From Oceanospirillaceae bacterium (GTDB taxonomy: Bacteria > Pseudomonadota > Gammaproteobacteria > Pseudomonadales > Balneatricaceae): a stretch of DNA of 64,000 bases. Positions 54,617-64,000 of the stretch are shown here, piece after piece (position 1 is the stretch's first letter; every line of letters begins with the position of its first letter). The translations under genes were made by a program, and so were the position numbers. The stretch lies in the NCBI GenBank assembly GCA_018647765.1, contig JABGSN010000059.1, positions 1-64,000 on the forward strand, written 5' to 3'. Below the pieces are notes generated by a model. It was not told the DNA's origin, did no database searches, and saw only the letters and a list, made by a program, of their open reading frames with translations.

Positions 54617-54801
54617 ATGTTACACGATGGATTGTAGTTATGGTGTTGGCCATAAGCGTAAGCGGCTGTGTGTTAACCAAAGTGGTCACAGTGCCCATGA
54701 GGGTGGTGGGTGCCGTGGTGTCGGTAGTTCCCGTGGTGGGCGATGCCTTAGATGAGAGTATTGAAACAGTGGCTGACGCGGTGGATGATATTCCGCTATA
54801 A
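54613..54801 (+). CDS. Small lipoprotein translationally coupled to hexR
   Basis: A 62-residue protein with a signal sequence and lipobox ISVSGC (Cys19), so a mature lipoprotein of 44 residues. The tail is Val- and Asp-rich (VVPVVGDALDESIETVADAV). Asp does not follow the Cys (it is CVL), so outer-membrane sorting is expected. I do not know the family. The ATGA overlap with hexR means it is read from the hexR transcript. Confidence 0.7.
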   Translation: MNVTRWIVVMVLAISVSGCVLTKVVTVPMRVVGAVVSVVPVVGDALDESIETVADAVDDIPL

Positions 54802-54802
54802 A

Positions 54803-54834
54803 AAAACCGCAGCTAGCTTGGCTAGTGCGGTTTT
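54803..54834. terminator. Bidirectional terminator between the lipoprotein and YaeH-like genes
   Basis: AAAACCGCA...TGCGGTTTT forms the outer stem, with CTAGC/GCTAG inside and one bulged G. T tracts follow on both strands (four T on plus; seven T read on minus), so it can stop both converging transcripts. Confidence 0.8.
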
Positions 54835-54857
54835 AGTGCGGCTTAGGTTAGAGAGGC

Positions 54858-55241
54858 TTATAGCTGCTCTAACTTGGCGCGAATTTCAGCTAACTTTTCA
54901 GTCATGATGCGCTCTAAGTGCACAAGATCTTGCTCAATAGTTTCTTTGCTATCGGTGACTTTCTTGTCTTCTTGAGCTAGCTTGTTGAGCTCAGTGAGTG
55001 CGCGTAACAAGAAAGGAGAAATTTCGCTCACTTCTTGCCACTGTTGGCGGCCAGAATCAACCATGACAGTGCGTGTAGCACGACCAAAGCGGAACTTTTT
55101 GCTGCGTGGTAAGAAAGAGCCTTTTTCGCGCTTGTAGTAGATTTTGAGGATGTCAAAATCGCCTTCTTGGCGCAGGGTGTATTTGTTGATAGCTTCGAAG
55201 CTAGTGATACCCATTTCAGTAAGGGTTGGATGCTGAGACAT
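54858..55241 (-). CDS. YaeH/UPF0325 (DUF3461-like) family protein
   Basis: A 127-residue soluble protein. MGITSFEAINKYTLRQEGDF, DILKIYYKREKGSFLPRSKK and the C-terminal helical DLVHLERIMTEKLAEIRAKL run in parallel with E. coli YaeH, whose function is unknown. The ATG at 55241 is preferred, with GGAGA 6 bases upstream; a longer frame from 55289 is unlikely. Confidence 0.85.
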   Translation of the reverse strand: MSQHPTLTEMGITSFEAINKYTLRQEGDFDILKIYYKREKGSFLPRSKKFRFGRATRTVMVDSGRQQWQEVSEISPFLLRALTELNKLAQEDKKVTDSKETIEQDLVHLERIMTEKLAEIRAKLEQL

Positions 55242-55605
55242 AGTCATTCTCCGAGAGAAGTTAAAATTAATTTTTACTATGAAAATCAATGACTCAACAA
55301 ATTATTGTAAGGTAGGCTCTGGCGGCCCTGCCTTGCTGGTCTGATGGTTTGCGCAGTGACGAAAGTTGGAACAGCGCGGTCCATCATGGGTGCGGTTTTC
55401 AGTGGTTAAATTGTAACTTATTTTTGGTTAAAAAGTAACCACAAGCGCTGCCTTATGTCCGGCATTGATACGATAGGTCGCATTCACTCAACAAATATTC
55501 ATCGTCTGCTCACCTGGGCTTTTTTTACGGTATACTCAAGGCTAATTTGTTGCATGAGCAGGGCCTGTTTTGCCGCCCGTAAGCTCAATAAGGATTTGTC
55601 TGTTT
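55242..55605. other. 364-base intergenic region between the YaeH-like gene and parC
   Basis: No gene was found. It holds a tandem repeat, GGTTAAATTGTAAC (55404-55417) and GGTTAAAAAGTAAC (55426-55439), whose starts are 22 bases apart, about two helical turns; the second copy is itself an inverted repeat GGTTA/TAACC. A TATACT -10 box lies at about 55541-55546, upstream of parC, and AAGGA (about 55591) precedes its ATG. Confidence 0.5.
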
Positions 55606-57894
55606 ATGTCTGGTGTCATCCCCATCGATGAAGGCGTTGAGCGTCTCCCCCTCAAAGAATATACCGAAAAAGCCTATTTAGATTATTCCATGTACGTGAT
55701 TTTGGACCGTGCCTTGCCCCACATTGGTGACGGTCTTAAACCCGTGCAGCGGCGTATTGTATATGCCATGTCTGAATTGGGTTTAAAGACCACGTCTAAG
55801 TACAAAAAGTCGGCGCGTACCATTGGTGACGTGTTGGGTAAGTTTCACCCCCATGGCGACAGTGCGTGTTATGAGGCCATGGTACATATGGCCCAAACCT
55901 TCTCTTACCGCTATACCTTGGTGGATGGTCAAGGCAACTGGGGTTCCGCCGATGACCCAAAATCCTTCGCCGCCATGCGTTATACCGAAGCCAAGCTCAC
56001 CGCTTATGCCGACGTATTATTAGGCGAACTAGGCCAAGGTACGGTGGATTGGGGTAATAACTTTGACGGTACTCTACAAGAGCCGCTGGTGCTGCCATCA
56101 CGGGTACCTAACGTACTGCTTAACGGCGCCACCGGTATTGCGGTGGGTATGGCTACCGATATTCCGCCTCATAACTTGCGTGAAGTGGTGTCTGCCTGTA
56201 TTCATTTGTTAGACAACCCGTCGGCCACTACCGAAGATTTGCTGCAGTTTGTGCAGGGCCCAGACATGCCCACCACAGCGGAAATTATTAGCCCACAGAG
56301 TGATATGTTGCAGATGTATCAAACCGGCCGTGGCAGCATTCGTATGCGTGCTGTGGTTGATCATGAAGATGGCGACATTGTTATTAGTGCCTTACCCTAT
56401 CAGGTATCTGGCGCTCGAATTTTAGAACAAATTGCGGCCCAAATGCAGGCGAAAAAGTTGCCTATGGTGGCCGATTTACGGGACGAATCGGATCACGAAA
56501 AACCCACTCGTTTAGTGATTGTGCCGCGTTCCAACCGTATCGATACCGAACAACTAATGCACCATTTGTTTGCCACTACGGATTTAGAACGTACCTACCG
56601 CGTTAACCTCAACCTCATTGGGGTGGACGGTAAACCACAAGTTAAAGGCCTCAGTCATATTCTTAAAGAATGGCTGGCATTCCGTATGGACACAGTCACC
56701 CGACGCCTGCAATACCGTCTAGACAAAGTATTAGAGCGCTTACACCTGTTAGAAGGTTTGTTGATTGCCTACCTTAATATCGATGAAATTATCGCTATTA
56801 TTCGTGAACAAGACAAACCCAAACCGGTGCTGATGCAGCGGTTTGCGCTGTCCGACCGCCAAGCCGATGCCATTTTAGATCTAAAGTTACGCCACTTGGC
56901 CAAGCTTGAAGAGCATAAAATTGCAGCCGAGCAAGCAGAGTTGGCGGAAGAGCGAGATAAATTAGAACTGTTGTTAGGCTCTAAGGCCCGTCTAAAAACC
57001 CTTATTAAGCGCGAATTGACCACCGATGCCGAAGCCTTTGGCGACGACCGTCGTTCGCCGATTGTTGTGCGCCAAGAAGCCAAAGCCTTGTCTGAGCGTG
57101 ATTTACTCACCTCAGAGCCAGTGACGGTTGTCTTATCGAAGCAGGGCTGGGTGCGTGGCGCTAAGGGCCACGACATCGATCCAGAAAACATGAGCTATAA
57201 GTCGGGTGATGATTTCTTGCTCATGGTGCTGGGCCGCAGCAACCAAAGTGTCGCTTTCCTTGATGAAGGTGGCCGAACTTATTCCTTAGAAGCCCATACC
57301 TTGCCGTCTGCGCGAGGCCAGGGCGAACCCTTGAGCGGGCGCTTTAATGCGCCCAGTGGCGTGCAGTTTGCAGCGGCAGTGTGTGCCAAGCCTGATCAAC
57401 TGTTATTGATGAGTACCGATGCAGGTTATGGTTTCATTACTACTTTTGAAGATCTGCTAAGCAAAAACAAGGCCGGCAAGGCCGCTATGTCGGTGCCTAA
57501 AGGTGCTAAGGTCATTGCGCCCCAGCACATTACCCAGTTAGAGGATACATGGTTGGTGGCCGTGAGCAATGAGGGCCGTATGTTGGTCTTCCCATTGCAA
57601 GATTTGCCTCAGTTAGCACGTGGTAAAGGTAATAAAATTATTAGCATTTCGTCAGCCCGCGTGGCGAGCCGTGAGGAGTTCATGGTGTCTTGCGTCTTGG
57701 TGACCGAAGCGAATGAATTGTTAGTTCACTCTGGCAAGCGTTACCTACGCTTAAAGGCTTCGGACCTGGTGCATTATCGAGGTGAGCGGGGCCGTAGAGG
57801 CAACAAGTTGCCCCGTGGATTCCAAAAGGTAGATAGTCTAGAAGTGGCAGGGGCAGTGCTAAATGCAGCCGAGGAGCCCACGCCAGACGCTTAA
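55606..57894 (+). CDS. parC: DNA topoisomerase IV subunit A
   Basis: Breaks and rejoins DNA to decatenate chromosomes, with ParE (not in this window). The active-site Tyr is in [12 protein letters not shown]. The quinolone-resistance region reads [19 protein letters not shown], with Ser and Glu in the sensitive forms (S-x-x-x-E). The C-terminal beta-pinwheel blades follow from about residue 500 ([20 protein letters not shown] and similar). The ATG at 55606 gives 762 residues, near the E. coli 752. A longer frame from 55570 adds non-family residues. Confidence 0.97.
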   Translation: MSGVIPIDEGVERLPLKEYTEKAYLDYSMYVILDRALPHIGDGLKPVQRRIVYAMSELGLKTTSKYKKSARTIGDVLGKFHPHGDSACYEAMVHMAQTFSYRYTLVDGQGNWGSADDPKSFAAMRYTEAKLTAYADVLLGELGQGTVDWGNNFDGTLQEPLVLPSRVPNVLLNGATGIAVGMATDIPPHNLREVVSACIHLLDNPSATTEDLLQFVQGPDMPTTAEIISPQSDMLQMYQTGRGSIRMRAVVDHEDGDIVISALPYQVSGARILEQIAAQMQAKKLPMVADLRDESDHEKPTRLVIVPRSNRIDTEQLMHHLFATTDLERTYRVNLNLIGVDGKPQVKGLSHILKEWLAFRMDTVTRRLQYRLDKVLERLHLLEGLLIAYLNIDEIIAIIREQDKPKPVLMQRFALSDRQADAILDLKLRHLAKLEEHKIAAEQAELAEERDKLELLLGSKARLKTLIKRELTTDAEAFGDDRRSPIVVRQEAKALSERDLLTSEPVTVVLSKQGWVRGAKGHDIDPENMSYKSGDDFLLMVLGRSNQSVAFLDEGGRTYSLEAHTLPSARGQGEPLSGRFNAPSGVQFAAAVCAKPDQLLLMSTDAGYGFITTFEDLLSKNKAGKAAMSVPKGAKVIAPQHITQLEDTWLVAVSNEGRMLVFPLQDLPQLARGKGNKIISISSARVASREEFMVSCVLVTEANELLVHSGKRYLRLKASDLVHYRGERGRRGNKLPRGFQKVDSLEVAGAVLNAAEEPTPDA

Positions 57895-59471
57895 AGCGTT
57901 TGGCTAAAGTGGGTGATCTGCATATCCAATAAGTCTTGGTAGTCGCTGCTTAAGCGGCTTAAACTAAAGGCGCCGCTGGCTAAAGCCACACAGTTGTCGG
58001 CTTGTAATACCCGCTGTTGCAACTCTGGGTGATACGCCACGTGACGGCTTATTACCATGTGATTTTGTCTTTCTCGGCGCGACAGTTGCGCCGCTTGCTC
58101 GGTAAGCGGGCTGATATCATCTAAGGTACCGGTATGCACAACAATCTGAATGTTTAAGCTCGATTTGTTGTTGCTAGCCCGTTGTTCATTAAACGCCTTG
58201 TACAAACCAAAGAAAAACTGTGCCGCACACAGGGCGTTAACGCAGTGCGTCATGTGTTCGTGGGGTTTGTCGAAGGTCACCAACACGTCGTGGTTGTCTT
58301 CCGTTTCTATGGTGCCACCGTAGATGGCGCACACCTGATCCACCAAACGTTGGTAGGCTTTGAGCAACAGGTGTTTTTCTGCGGCTTCCATAGGGCCTTG
58401 GTCACGGGTGTTAACGTTAATGTAGAGCAAGCTCACCAGCGGCTCTTCTTCTGCAGTTACCAAGGGTGTAACGACAGGCGTGGCTGCGGGTTCATCTTCT
58501 AGCGCCACTGGCGTGGCTCGTAATGGCTCGGAATTGTGGCTTTGACGCAAGTCATCCATGGTGAAAATAGGTAGCTTGGATTCTGCGGCCGGTGGGCTCT
58601 CTTCTAGCTTGGGGGCAAACAAAGGGTCGCCTAAATCACCCAGAGTGGGTTCACCAGAGAGCTCTCTAGCTAAGTCATGGAGCTCATGGTTAAAGGCTTC
58701 TTGTTGCCCCGGCGCCTCTAACTCGGGTTGGTGGTCTTGTGTTTGGGGGGCAGTTAAGCCTTTGCCAGCGGGCATGTCGAGCTCGTATTGGTAATCCGTT
58801 TGCGCATGTAGCAAGCGCTCTTGGTTAATGGAGTTAAAACCCAAGTTAATAATGCCCCATTCATCGAGTCTAGAGTCATCTAGCGGTGGCGCTTTACCAT
58901 ATTCAAGCAGTTGATCCTGGGCTTCGTGCAGGCGGCGTAGCGGCTGTACGAGTTTGGCACCAAACCACCAACCGAGGATGATACAGGCCAAAAATGTGAG
59001 ACCTACCGTGGGCCATAGCAACAGGCTGAGTTGAGCCAAGCTTGGGTAAAGGTTTAAATCGGCTTGTCGTAAGTGCAAACTACCAATGGTGGCTTCGTTT
59101 AAACGTATGGGCAGCACCAGGTGGTCGGTATCATTTAAGTAGCCGGTTTTAGCCAGCATTCGATCTTCGGCGTCGTATACGGCCGCACCGATAATGGCAC
59201 CTTGCTCGCGTAGTTCAGCCAAGGTCACATTAAGGCTAATGTAGTCTTGTTTTATGATCAGTGGCGCGCTTAAATTGGCTAACTGCTGTCCCATTTGTTG
59301 GGCAAAGAAGGCGTTTTGTTGGCCTGCGACTTGGTTGATGTGTTGGTAAGTCATCAGCCCCAATGATGCGCCCACGAGTATAAATACGGCAATTAACAGG
59401 CACACTGTCTTCTGCACTAACGTTAGGCGAGATTGCATTAAGTGTCGAAACGAAAGAATTTTATTGGGCAT
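57891..59471 (-). CDS. AhpA/YtjB-like membrane protein with a degenerate nucleotide-cyclase-like domain
   Basis: A 526-residue protein next to serB, the place of E. coli ytjB (smp) and Pseudomonas ahpA. TM1 is at residues about 21-44, then a periplasmic domain, TM2 at about 150-172 and a HAMP-like helix ([20 protein letters not shown]). An acidic linker covers about 220-340. The last 180 residues resemble class III nucleotidyl cyclases in outline ([41 protein letters not shown]), but the metal-binding Asp of the first strand is replaced (YINVN), so catalysis is doubtful. It overlaps the end of parC by 4 bases. Confidence 0.75.
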   Translation of the reverse strand: MPNKILSFRHLMQSRLTLVQKTVCLLIAVFILVGASLGLMTYQHINQVAGQQNAFFAQQMGQQLANLSAPLIIKQDYISLNVTLAELREQGAIIGAAVYDAEDRMLAKTGYLNDTDHLVLPIRLNEATIGSLHLRQADLNLYPSLAQLSLLLWPTVGLTFLACIILGWWFGAKLVQPLRRLHEAQDQLLEYGKAPPLDDSRLDEWGIINLGFNSINQERLLHAQTDYQYELDMPAGKGLTAPQTQDHQPELEAPGQQEAFNHELHDLARELSGEPTLGDLGDPLFAPKLEESPPAAESKLPIFTMDDLRQSHNSEPLRATPVALEDEPAATPVVTPLVTAEEEPLVSLLYINVNTRDQGPMEAAEKHLLLKAYQRLVDQVCAIYGGTIETEDNHDVLVTFDKPHEHMTHCVNALCAAQFFFGLYKAFNEQRASNNKSSLNIQIVVHTGTLDDISPLTEQAAQLSRRERQNHMVISRHVAYHPELQQRVLQADNCVALASGAFSLSRLSSDYQDLLDMQITHFSQTL

Positions 59472-59566
59472 TGAGTGTGATTCGGTACGGTGTCAAACAA
59501 GAAAAAAGCAAGTCCATTCTAACCTACAAATGCTAAAATGCTAAGCCCGTCTTTGGAGTCAATACT

Positions 59567-60451
59567 ATGTTTCATCGTTTTACCCTGTTTCAACAACATG
59601 CGCTGCCAACGGTTGCCACCATCGATACCCTGTTGCGCCCGCAAGCGATTAATTTGACCCTGCGGGAGGTCGAAGACATGGGCCAGACCACAGTGCATCA
59701 ATGGAGCTGGCAAAGCGAACACAGTGCTACTGATGTGCTAAGGCACAGCGTGAATAGCTTGTTAAACCCCATGCGCGAGCAAGGTGAGGTGGATTACACT
59801 TGGCAAACTTCAAACACGCCTATCGATCAGATTAAGTTGGCCGTGTTTGATATGGACTCCACCCTGATTCAGGCAGAAGTGATGGATGAGCTGGCCTATG
59901 TGGCGGGCATTGGCCCTAAAGTGGCGGCAATTACAGCCAGCGCCATGGCGGGGGAAATTGACTTTGAGCAGAGCTTTGAGCAACGTTTGGCCTTGTTGGA
60001 AGGCTTTGATACCACCCAGTTAAATGCGATTTACGGCAAAATTGAACTGATGCCTGGTGCCGAAAAACTCATGCAACAACTACGAGCCAAAGGCATTTAC
60101 TGCGCCATATTGTCGGGTGGCTTTAGCTACTTTGCCGACCGCTTAGCCCAACGGTTAGGCATGCAGCAGGCCTTTTCTAACCCGCTGGAACAGATTGATG
60201 GCCAGCTCACTGGCCAAATTAGCGTGCCCATTGTTGATGCTAACAAAAAGGTAGCCCTGCTAGAGCAGCTCAGAGCCGAGTTGGGTTTGTCTATTGATCA
60301 GTGCCTCGCCGTGGGAGATGGGGCTAATGATTTACCGATGCTCAATACAGCGGGTTTAGGTGTGGCTTTCCACGCTAAGCCGTTGGTGAAGCAGCAAGCG
60401 CCGCAACAAATCAGCCATTTTAGTTTAGACGTATTGAGCAGCCTCGTTTAA
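59567..60451 (+). CDS. serB: Phosphoserine phosphatase
   Basis: Last step of serine synthesis. HAD motif I is LAVFDMDSTLIQAEVMDEL, motif II ILSGGFSYFADRLA, motif III/IV VGDGANDLPML. The N-terminal 90 residues form a shorter ACT-like region. Length 294 is within the range. It overlaps the end of convergent epmB by 4 bases. Confidence 0.96.
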   Translation: MFHRFTLFQQHALPTVATIDTLLRPQAINLTLREVEDMGQTTVHQWSWQSEHSATDVLRHSVNSLLNPMREQGEVDYTWQTSNTPIDQIKLAVFDMDSTLIQAEVMDELAYVAGIGPKVAAITASAMAGEIDFEQSFEQRLALLEGFDTTQLNAIYGKIELMPGAEKLMQQLRAKGIYCAILSGGFSYFADRLAQRLGMQQAFSNPLEQIDGQLTGQISVPIVDANKKVALLEQLRAELGLSIDQCLAVGDGANDLPMLNTAGLGVAFHAKPLVKQQAPQQISHFSLDVLSSLV

Positions 60452-61500
60452 TGGCTAGCGTACACCGTTTTGCTGCTGTTACCGGGTTCTTCGCGGGCTA
60501 ATTTAGGCACCAAGTAGCCCGACATCGTCGCTTGCATTTGCGCTATTAAGGCTTGGCCACGCTCCAGGCTCACAAAAAAGTGGGTGGTGCCCGCCACATG
60601 ATCGGGCAGGTGTAAGTAGTAAGGTAAAATACCTATCTCAAATAGCCGCTCGCTCAAGTGCTTTAGGGCTGCGAGCGAGTCATTCACCTGCGCCAATAAC
60701 ACACTCTGGTTTAGTAACTGCACACAGTGCTGCCGCAATAAGCTACACGCTTGAGCCACGTCGTCACCGAGTTCGTTGGCATGGTTGGCGTGGACCACGA
60801 TCACAAAATCTAATCTTGAACTGGCGAGCCGTTCACAGAACCTGTGGGTGATTCTAGCGGGCAAAACTATAGGCAAGCGGCTGTGGATACGTAAGCGTTT
60901 GACGTGGGATATAGCTTCAATAGCGCTGATGAGTTCAAATAGTTGAGGGTCTGTTAACACCAGCGGGTCGCCACCACTGAGGATGATTTCTTCGATGTCT
61001 GGCTTCGACTCAATATAACCTAGACTCTGCTGCCATTCGCTACGTGCACGCCGTTGTTCGTTGTAAGGGTAGTGGCGGCGAAAACAATAACGGCAGTTGA
61101 TGGCGCAATGACCGGCGGCAATTAATAAGGCGCGGCCTTTATATTTATGCACCACACCCGGTTGCGGATTATAGCTGGCCTCTTGGAGTGGATCGGTATT
61201 AAAGTCTGGGTGGGCTACGGCTTCTGCAGCTTGGGGTAACACCTGTAGTAATAATGGGTCGTTGGTGTCTTGCTTGGCCATTTTTTGTACAAAGGCGTGC
61301 GGCACCAAGGTGCTAAAACCTTGATCAGCGGCGGTCATGGCTAGGATTTGTTGCGCGTCAAAGTCCAGGGCTGCAAGTAATTGCGCGGGACTGCGGTAGG
61401 CCTTGCGCAACTGTGTGCGCCAGTCATCGTTATGTTGAATGTGCTTTATCAGGCTTAACGGTTCAATTTGGGCAGTGCTTTGCGGTATCATAGGCAACAT
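60448..61500 (-). CDS. epmB: EF-P beta-lysylation protein EpmB (lysine 2,3-aminomutase)
   Basis: Radical SAM and PLP enzyme producing (R)-beta-lysine for EF-P. The cluster motif CAINCRYCFRRHYPY (CX3CX2C) follows KYKGRALLIAAGH. LSGGDPLVLTDPQL and RLRIHSRLPIVLPARIT are diagnostic. The PLP-binding Lys region lies near the end, in the segment after VSLERG. Length 350 is typical. Divergent from efp, 33 bases away. Confidence 0.95.
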   Translation of the reverse strand: MLPMIPQSTAQIEPLSLIKHIQHNDDWRTQLRKAYRSPAQLLAALDFDAQQILAMTAADQGFSTLVPHAFVQKMAKQDTNDPLLLQVLPQAAEAVAHPDFNTDPLQEASYNPQPGVVHKYKGRALLIAAGHCAINCRYCFRRHYPYNEQRRARSEWQQSLGYIESKPDIEEIILSGGDPLVLTDPQLFELISAIEAISHVKRLRIHSRLPIVLPARITHRFCERLASSRLDFVIVVHANHANELGDDVAQACSLLRQHCVQLLNQSVLLAQVNDSLAALKHLSERLFEIGILPYYLHLPDHVAGTTHFFVSLERGQALIAQMQATMSGYLVPKLAREEPGNSSKTVYASH

Positions 61501-61533
61501 TATATCCGATGTTTATTATACTAGAGCAAAAAA

Positions 61534-62100
61534 ATGGCTAATTATAACGGCAATGAATTTAAAAATGGCCTTAAAGTAATGCTAGAAGGTGACCCATGCG
61601 CCATGGTGGACGTGGAATTTGTGAAACCAGGCAAAGGCCAAGCCTTTACCCGTGTGCGTTTAAAGAACTTAAAGACAGGCCGAGTTTGGGACCGTACCTT
61701 TAAGTCTGGCGAATCGATTGAAGCGGCCGACGTGATGGATCGCAACATGGAGTACTTGTACACCGACGGTGAGTTTTGGCATTTTATGATGGCCGACGGC
61801 ACATTTGAGCAATACGGAGCCGATGTGAGCGCAGTGGGCGACTCTATCAAGTGGCTCAAAGAGCAAGAAATTTACGTGGTGACCTTGTGGAACGATGCGC
61901 CTATTTCTGTTGTTGCCCCTAACTTTGTAGACCTAGAAGTCACCGAAACGGACCCAGGCCTAAAAGGCGACACAGCCCAGGGCGGCAGCAAGCCTGCTAT
62001 CTTGGCCACCGGCGCTACTGTGCGTGTGCCGCTATTCATTGAGCAAGGTGAATTTTTGAAGATTGATACCCGTAGTGGCGAATACGTTAGCCGCGCCTAA
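61534..62100 (+). CDS. efp: Elongation factor P
   Basis: Rescues ribosomes stalled at polyproline. 188 residues, with three beta-barrel domains. The modified Lys34 is present in VKPGKGQAF (Lys at residue 34), the Lys type that EpmA and EpmB modify, and both enzymes flank the gene. The C-terminal block [13 protein letters not shown] is standard. Confidence 0.98.
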   Translation: MANYNGNEFKNGLKVMLEGDPCAMVDVEFVKPGKGQAFTRVRLKNLKTGRVWDRTFKSGESIEAADVMDRNMEYLYTDGEFWHFMMADGTFEQYGADVSAVGDSIKWLKEQEIYVVTLWNDAPISVVAPNFVDLEVTETDPGLKGDTAQGGSKPAILATGATVRVPLFIEQGEFLKIDTRSGEYVSRA

Positions 62101-62126
62101 AGAGTAAAGGGCTGCGGCCCGTTATA

Positions 62127-63101
62127 ATGCAGTGGCAACCAAGTGCAACCATCCCCCAACTGAGGCACCGCGCCTTAGTGTTAGGGCAGATTCGAGGTTT
62201 TTTTCGAGACCGAAGCCTGCTCGAAGTCGATACCCCCGTGATGTCTCATTGCGGGGTGTCTGATCCTCATGTCGATTCAATCCCCGTCGCCTTTACCCCC
62301 GATGGCGCGCCGACTAGCCAAACCATGTGGCTCATGTCGTCACCAGAGTATGCCATGAAGCGGTTGTTGGCGGCGGGCAGTGGCAGCATCTTTCAAATTG
62401 CTAAGGCGTTTCGTAACGGTGAGGTAGGCAGGCGACACAACCCCGAATTCACCTTGCTTGAATGGTATCGCGTGGGGTTTGATTTAGCGTCGTTGATGCA
62501 GGAAGTGGCAGAACTGGTTGATCGGGTGCTTGAGCCTCGGTTAGGCCAGCAGCAATGGCACTATTGGAGTTACCGGACGGCGTTTGAACATATATTAAAG
62601 CTTGACCCTCACACGGCTACAGATGCGCAGCTGCAGGCCTGTGCGCTAAGCCATATAGACATCCAGCTGCATGAGTCAACACCCAGAGACACTTGGCTCG
62701 ATTTGTTAATGAGCCATTGTATAGAGCCTGCCCTGCCGCAAGCCTGCTTTATTTATGATTATCCCGCCAGTCAAGCCGCCTTAGCGCGGTTGGGTGTTGA
62801 TGCACAAGGCACCCGCGTGGCGCGGCGCTTTGAGGCGTACATTAATGGTGTGGAATTGGCTAACGGCTATCACGAACTGACCGACGCTCAAGAGCAGCGG
62901 CAGCGCTTTTTGGCCGATAACAACATCAGGAAGTCTTTATCTAAATCAGAGATGGTGGCGGATCAGCGCTTCATTGAAGCCCTGCAAAGTGGCTTGCCCG
63001 ATTGCTCGGGCGTGGCGTTAGGCATAGAGCGTTTGTTGATGTTGGCCTTGGGCGAAACCGACATTGCTAAGGTGACGGCCTTTAACCACCCCCGCGCCTA
63101 A
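62127..63101 (+). CDS. epmA: EF-P--(R)-beta-lysine ligase EpmA
   Basis: LysRS-like enzyme that attaches beta-lysine to Lys34 of EF-P. Class II motif 2 is FRNGEVGRRHNPEFTLLEWY and motif 3 GVALGIERLLMLAL. It has no anticodon-binding OB domain, which separates it from lysS. Length 324 is standard. It lies 26 bases after efp. Confidence 0.96.
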   Translation: MQWQPSATIPQLRHRALVLGQIRGFFRDRSLLEVDTPVMSHCGVSDPHVDSIPVAFTPDGAPTSQTMWLMSSPEYAMKRLLAAGSGSIFQIAKAFRNGEVGRRHNPEFTLLEWYRVGFDLASLMQEVAELVDRVLEPRLGQQQWHYWSYRTAFEHILKLDPHTATDAQLQACALSHIDIQLHESTPRDTWLDLLMSHCIEPALPQACFIYDYPASQAALARLGVDAQGTRVARRFEAYINGVELANGYHELTDAQEQRQRFLADNNIRKSLSKSEMVADQRFIEALQSGLPDCSGVALGIERLLMLALGETDIAKVTAFNHPRA

Positions 63102-63120
63102 GCGAAGCTTGTGGTGTTAG

Positions 63121-63972
63121 CTAAACTAACTCAGCAAACATTTGCCCTAAGCGGGTGGTGGTGCCGGCGGTGAGTTCAGTAGGCCATTGGCTTACGCCCT
63201 TCGGCAAACACACAATCACTGTAGAACCGAGTTTAAAGCGGCCCATTTCATCGCCCTTTTTGAATTCAATAGGCTGTTGCGCCGTATAGTTGAAATGACT
63301 CACGGCCTTGCCCTTAGGGCATACTAATCCGGCCCATGTGGTTTCCACACTGGCCACAATCATTGCACCCACCAACACCATCGCCATAGGCCCAAACTCG
63401 GTTTCGAAAATTGTGACTACGCGCTCGTTACGTGCAAATAGGCCCGGCACGGCAGCCGCAGTGGCTTGGGTTACAGAAAATAGCTGACCCGGCACATGCA
63501 CCATATGCGTTAAGGTGCCATCGCAGGGCATATGAATGCGGTGATAATCCTTAGGTGCTAAATACACCGTGGCAAATTCGCCATCGATAAACGGTTGAGC
63601 TAGATCAGCATTGCCGCCTAGTAAGGTGGTAAGGTCAAAATCATGGCCTTTGGCTTGGAATAATTTTTCTCCGCTAATGCTGCCTAGCTGGCTGATGGCA
63701 CCATCTACAGGGCAGGCCAAGTGTGTTGGGTTGTTGTCGATCATGCGCGCATCGGCTTTAAGGCTGCGGGTAAAGAAATCGTTAAAACTGTCAAATTCAC
63801 TGGTATTCTGCTGCTCAGCTTCACTCATATCCACTTTAAAGCGCTTAACAAATACGTTAATAAACGTGTCTTTAATGATCGGCACAGAGCTCGCCGCCAG
63901 CATACCTACGATGCGTGAAATCAAATGTTGAGGTAATAAGTACTGCATTACAACGAATAGACGGTCGCCCAT
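63121..63972 (-). CDS. psd: Phosphatidylserine decarboxylase proenzyme
   Basis: Makes phosphatidylethanolamine. The self-cleaving site LGST near the C-terminus (FKLGSTVIVCLP) gives the pyruvoyl Ser. NDFFTRSLKADAR, CPVDGAISQLG and APKDYHRIHMPCDG with the catalytic His are also present. Length 283 is normal. The ATG at 63972 is only 28 bases from the window edge, so its promoter is outside or cut. Confidence 0.97.
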   Translation of the reverse strand: MGDRLFVVMQYLLPQHLISRIVGMLAASSVPIIKDTFINVFVKRFKVDMSEAEQQNTSEFDSFNDFFTRSLKADARMIDNNPTHLACPVDGAISQLGSISGEKLFQAKGHDFDLTTLLGGNADLAQPFIDGEFATVYLAPKDYHRIHMPCDGTLTHMVHVPGQLFSVTQATAAAVPGLFARNERVVTIFETEFGPMAMVLVGAMIVASVETTWAGLVCPKGKAVSHFNYTAQQPIEFKKGDEMGRFKLGSTVIVCLPKGVSQWPTELTAGTTTRLGQMFAELV

Positions 63973-64000
63973 GGTGTGTTCCTAATTGTGTGTGGTGAAA

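Noticed and set aside
1-64000. CRISPR array, prophage, insertion sequence, rRNA or tRNA genes
   Set aside because: No regularly spaced repeats, phage structural or integrase genes, transposases or recognisable stable RNA genes were seen on either strand.

Overview
The window is a typical chromosomal segment of a gammaproteobacterium, most likely a marine, carbohydrate-using member of the Oceanospirillales/Cellvibrionales/Pseudomonas side of the class. The clues are the complete EF-P lysylation set (epmB, efp, epmA) next to psd, the order parC - AhpA-like membrane protein - serB, the rpoE-rseA-rseC-mucD stress locus, sdhE-ygfX, a YaeH/DUF3461 protein, and a HexR-controlled Entner-Doudoroff system. 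Nothing in it looks like a prophage, plasmid, CRISPR array or intact insertion sequence. No rRNA or tRNA gene was recognised. Species-level placement is not possible from reading alone.

Layout. 1-1.8 kb: the 3' end of a large secreted, Ser/Thr/Asp-rich surface protein ending in a dockerin-like repeat, plus a small unknown protein. 2-5.7 kb: uvrA and divergent ssb. 5.7-8.7 kb: an MFS transporter, a CoA-transferase and a FldB-type flavodoxin. 8.7-9.7 kb: a decayed ECF sigma/anti-sigma locus and a possible small RNA. 9.7-13.5 kb: cobalamin adenosylation and nucleotide-loop assembly (cobO, then cobU-cobT-cobC-cobS). 13.6-16.7 kb: metF, the queuosine precursor genes queC-queE-queD and a CoA-binding protein. 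16.7-18.4 kb: a patch of gene decay with two toxin-antitoxin remnants around an acetyltransferase. 18.5-25.6 kb: prfB (with its programmed frameshift), lysS, ung, ygfZ, sdhE-ygfX and nadB. 25.8-29.4 kb: the sigma-E operon, in which the anti-sigma factor appears fused to the C-terminal domain of RseB. 29.5-31.8 kb: a YjgN-type membrane protein and an M48 metalloprotease.

31.8-54.6 kb is a sugar metabolism island. gap-pyk and edd-glk-pgi diverge from a region with two HexR-like sites. An N-acetylglucosamine/chitooligosaccharide island follows: a GntR regulator, an ABC importer and a cytoplasmic GH20 hexosaminidase on one strand, and nagB-nagA with a TIM-barrel isomerase and a Gfo/Idh/MocA dehydrogenase on the other. 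The two arms diverge from a region holding two near-identical operator-like sites. The block closes with an LHPP-like phosphatase, eda-pgl-zwf and divergent hexR, with a third HexR-like site between zwf and hexR. Together these genes would convert glucose and GlcNAc-derived sugars to pyruvate through the Entner-Doudoroff route, with HexR and the GntR protein as the likely local switches.

54.8-64 kb is housekeeping: a YaeH-like protein, parC, a membrane protein with a degenerate nucleotide-cyclase-like domain, serB, epmB, efp, epmA and psd. The observations most worth following are the RseA-RseB(C) fusion, the sigma/anti-sigma deletion scar, an intact ParE toxin beside a ParD gene with two in-frame amber codons, the unexplained enzymes in the nag operon, and an orphan terminator that may mark a small RNA.
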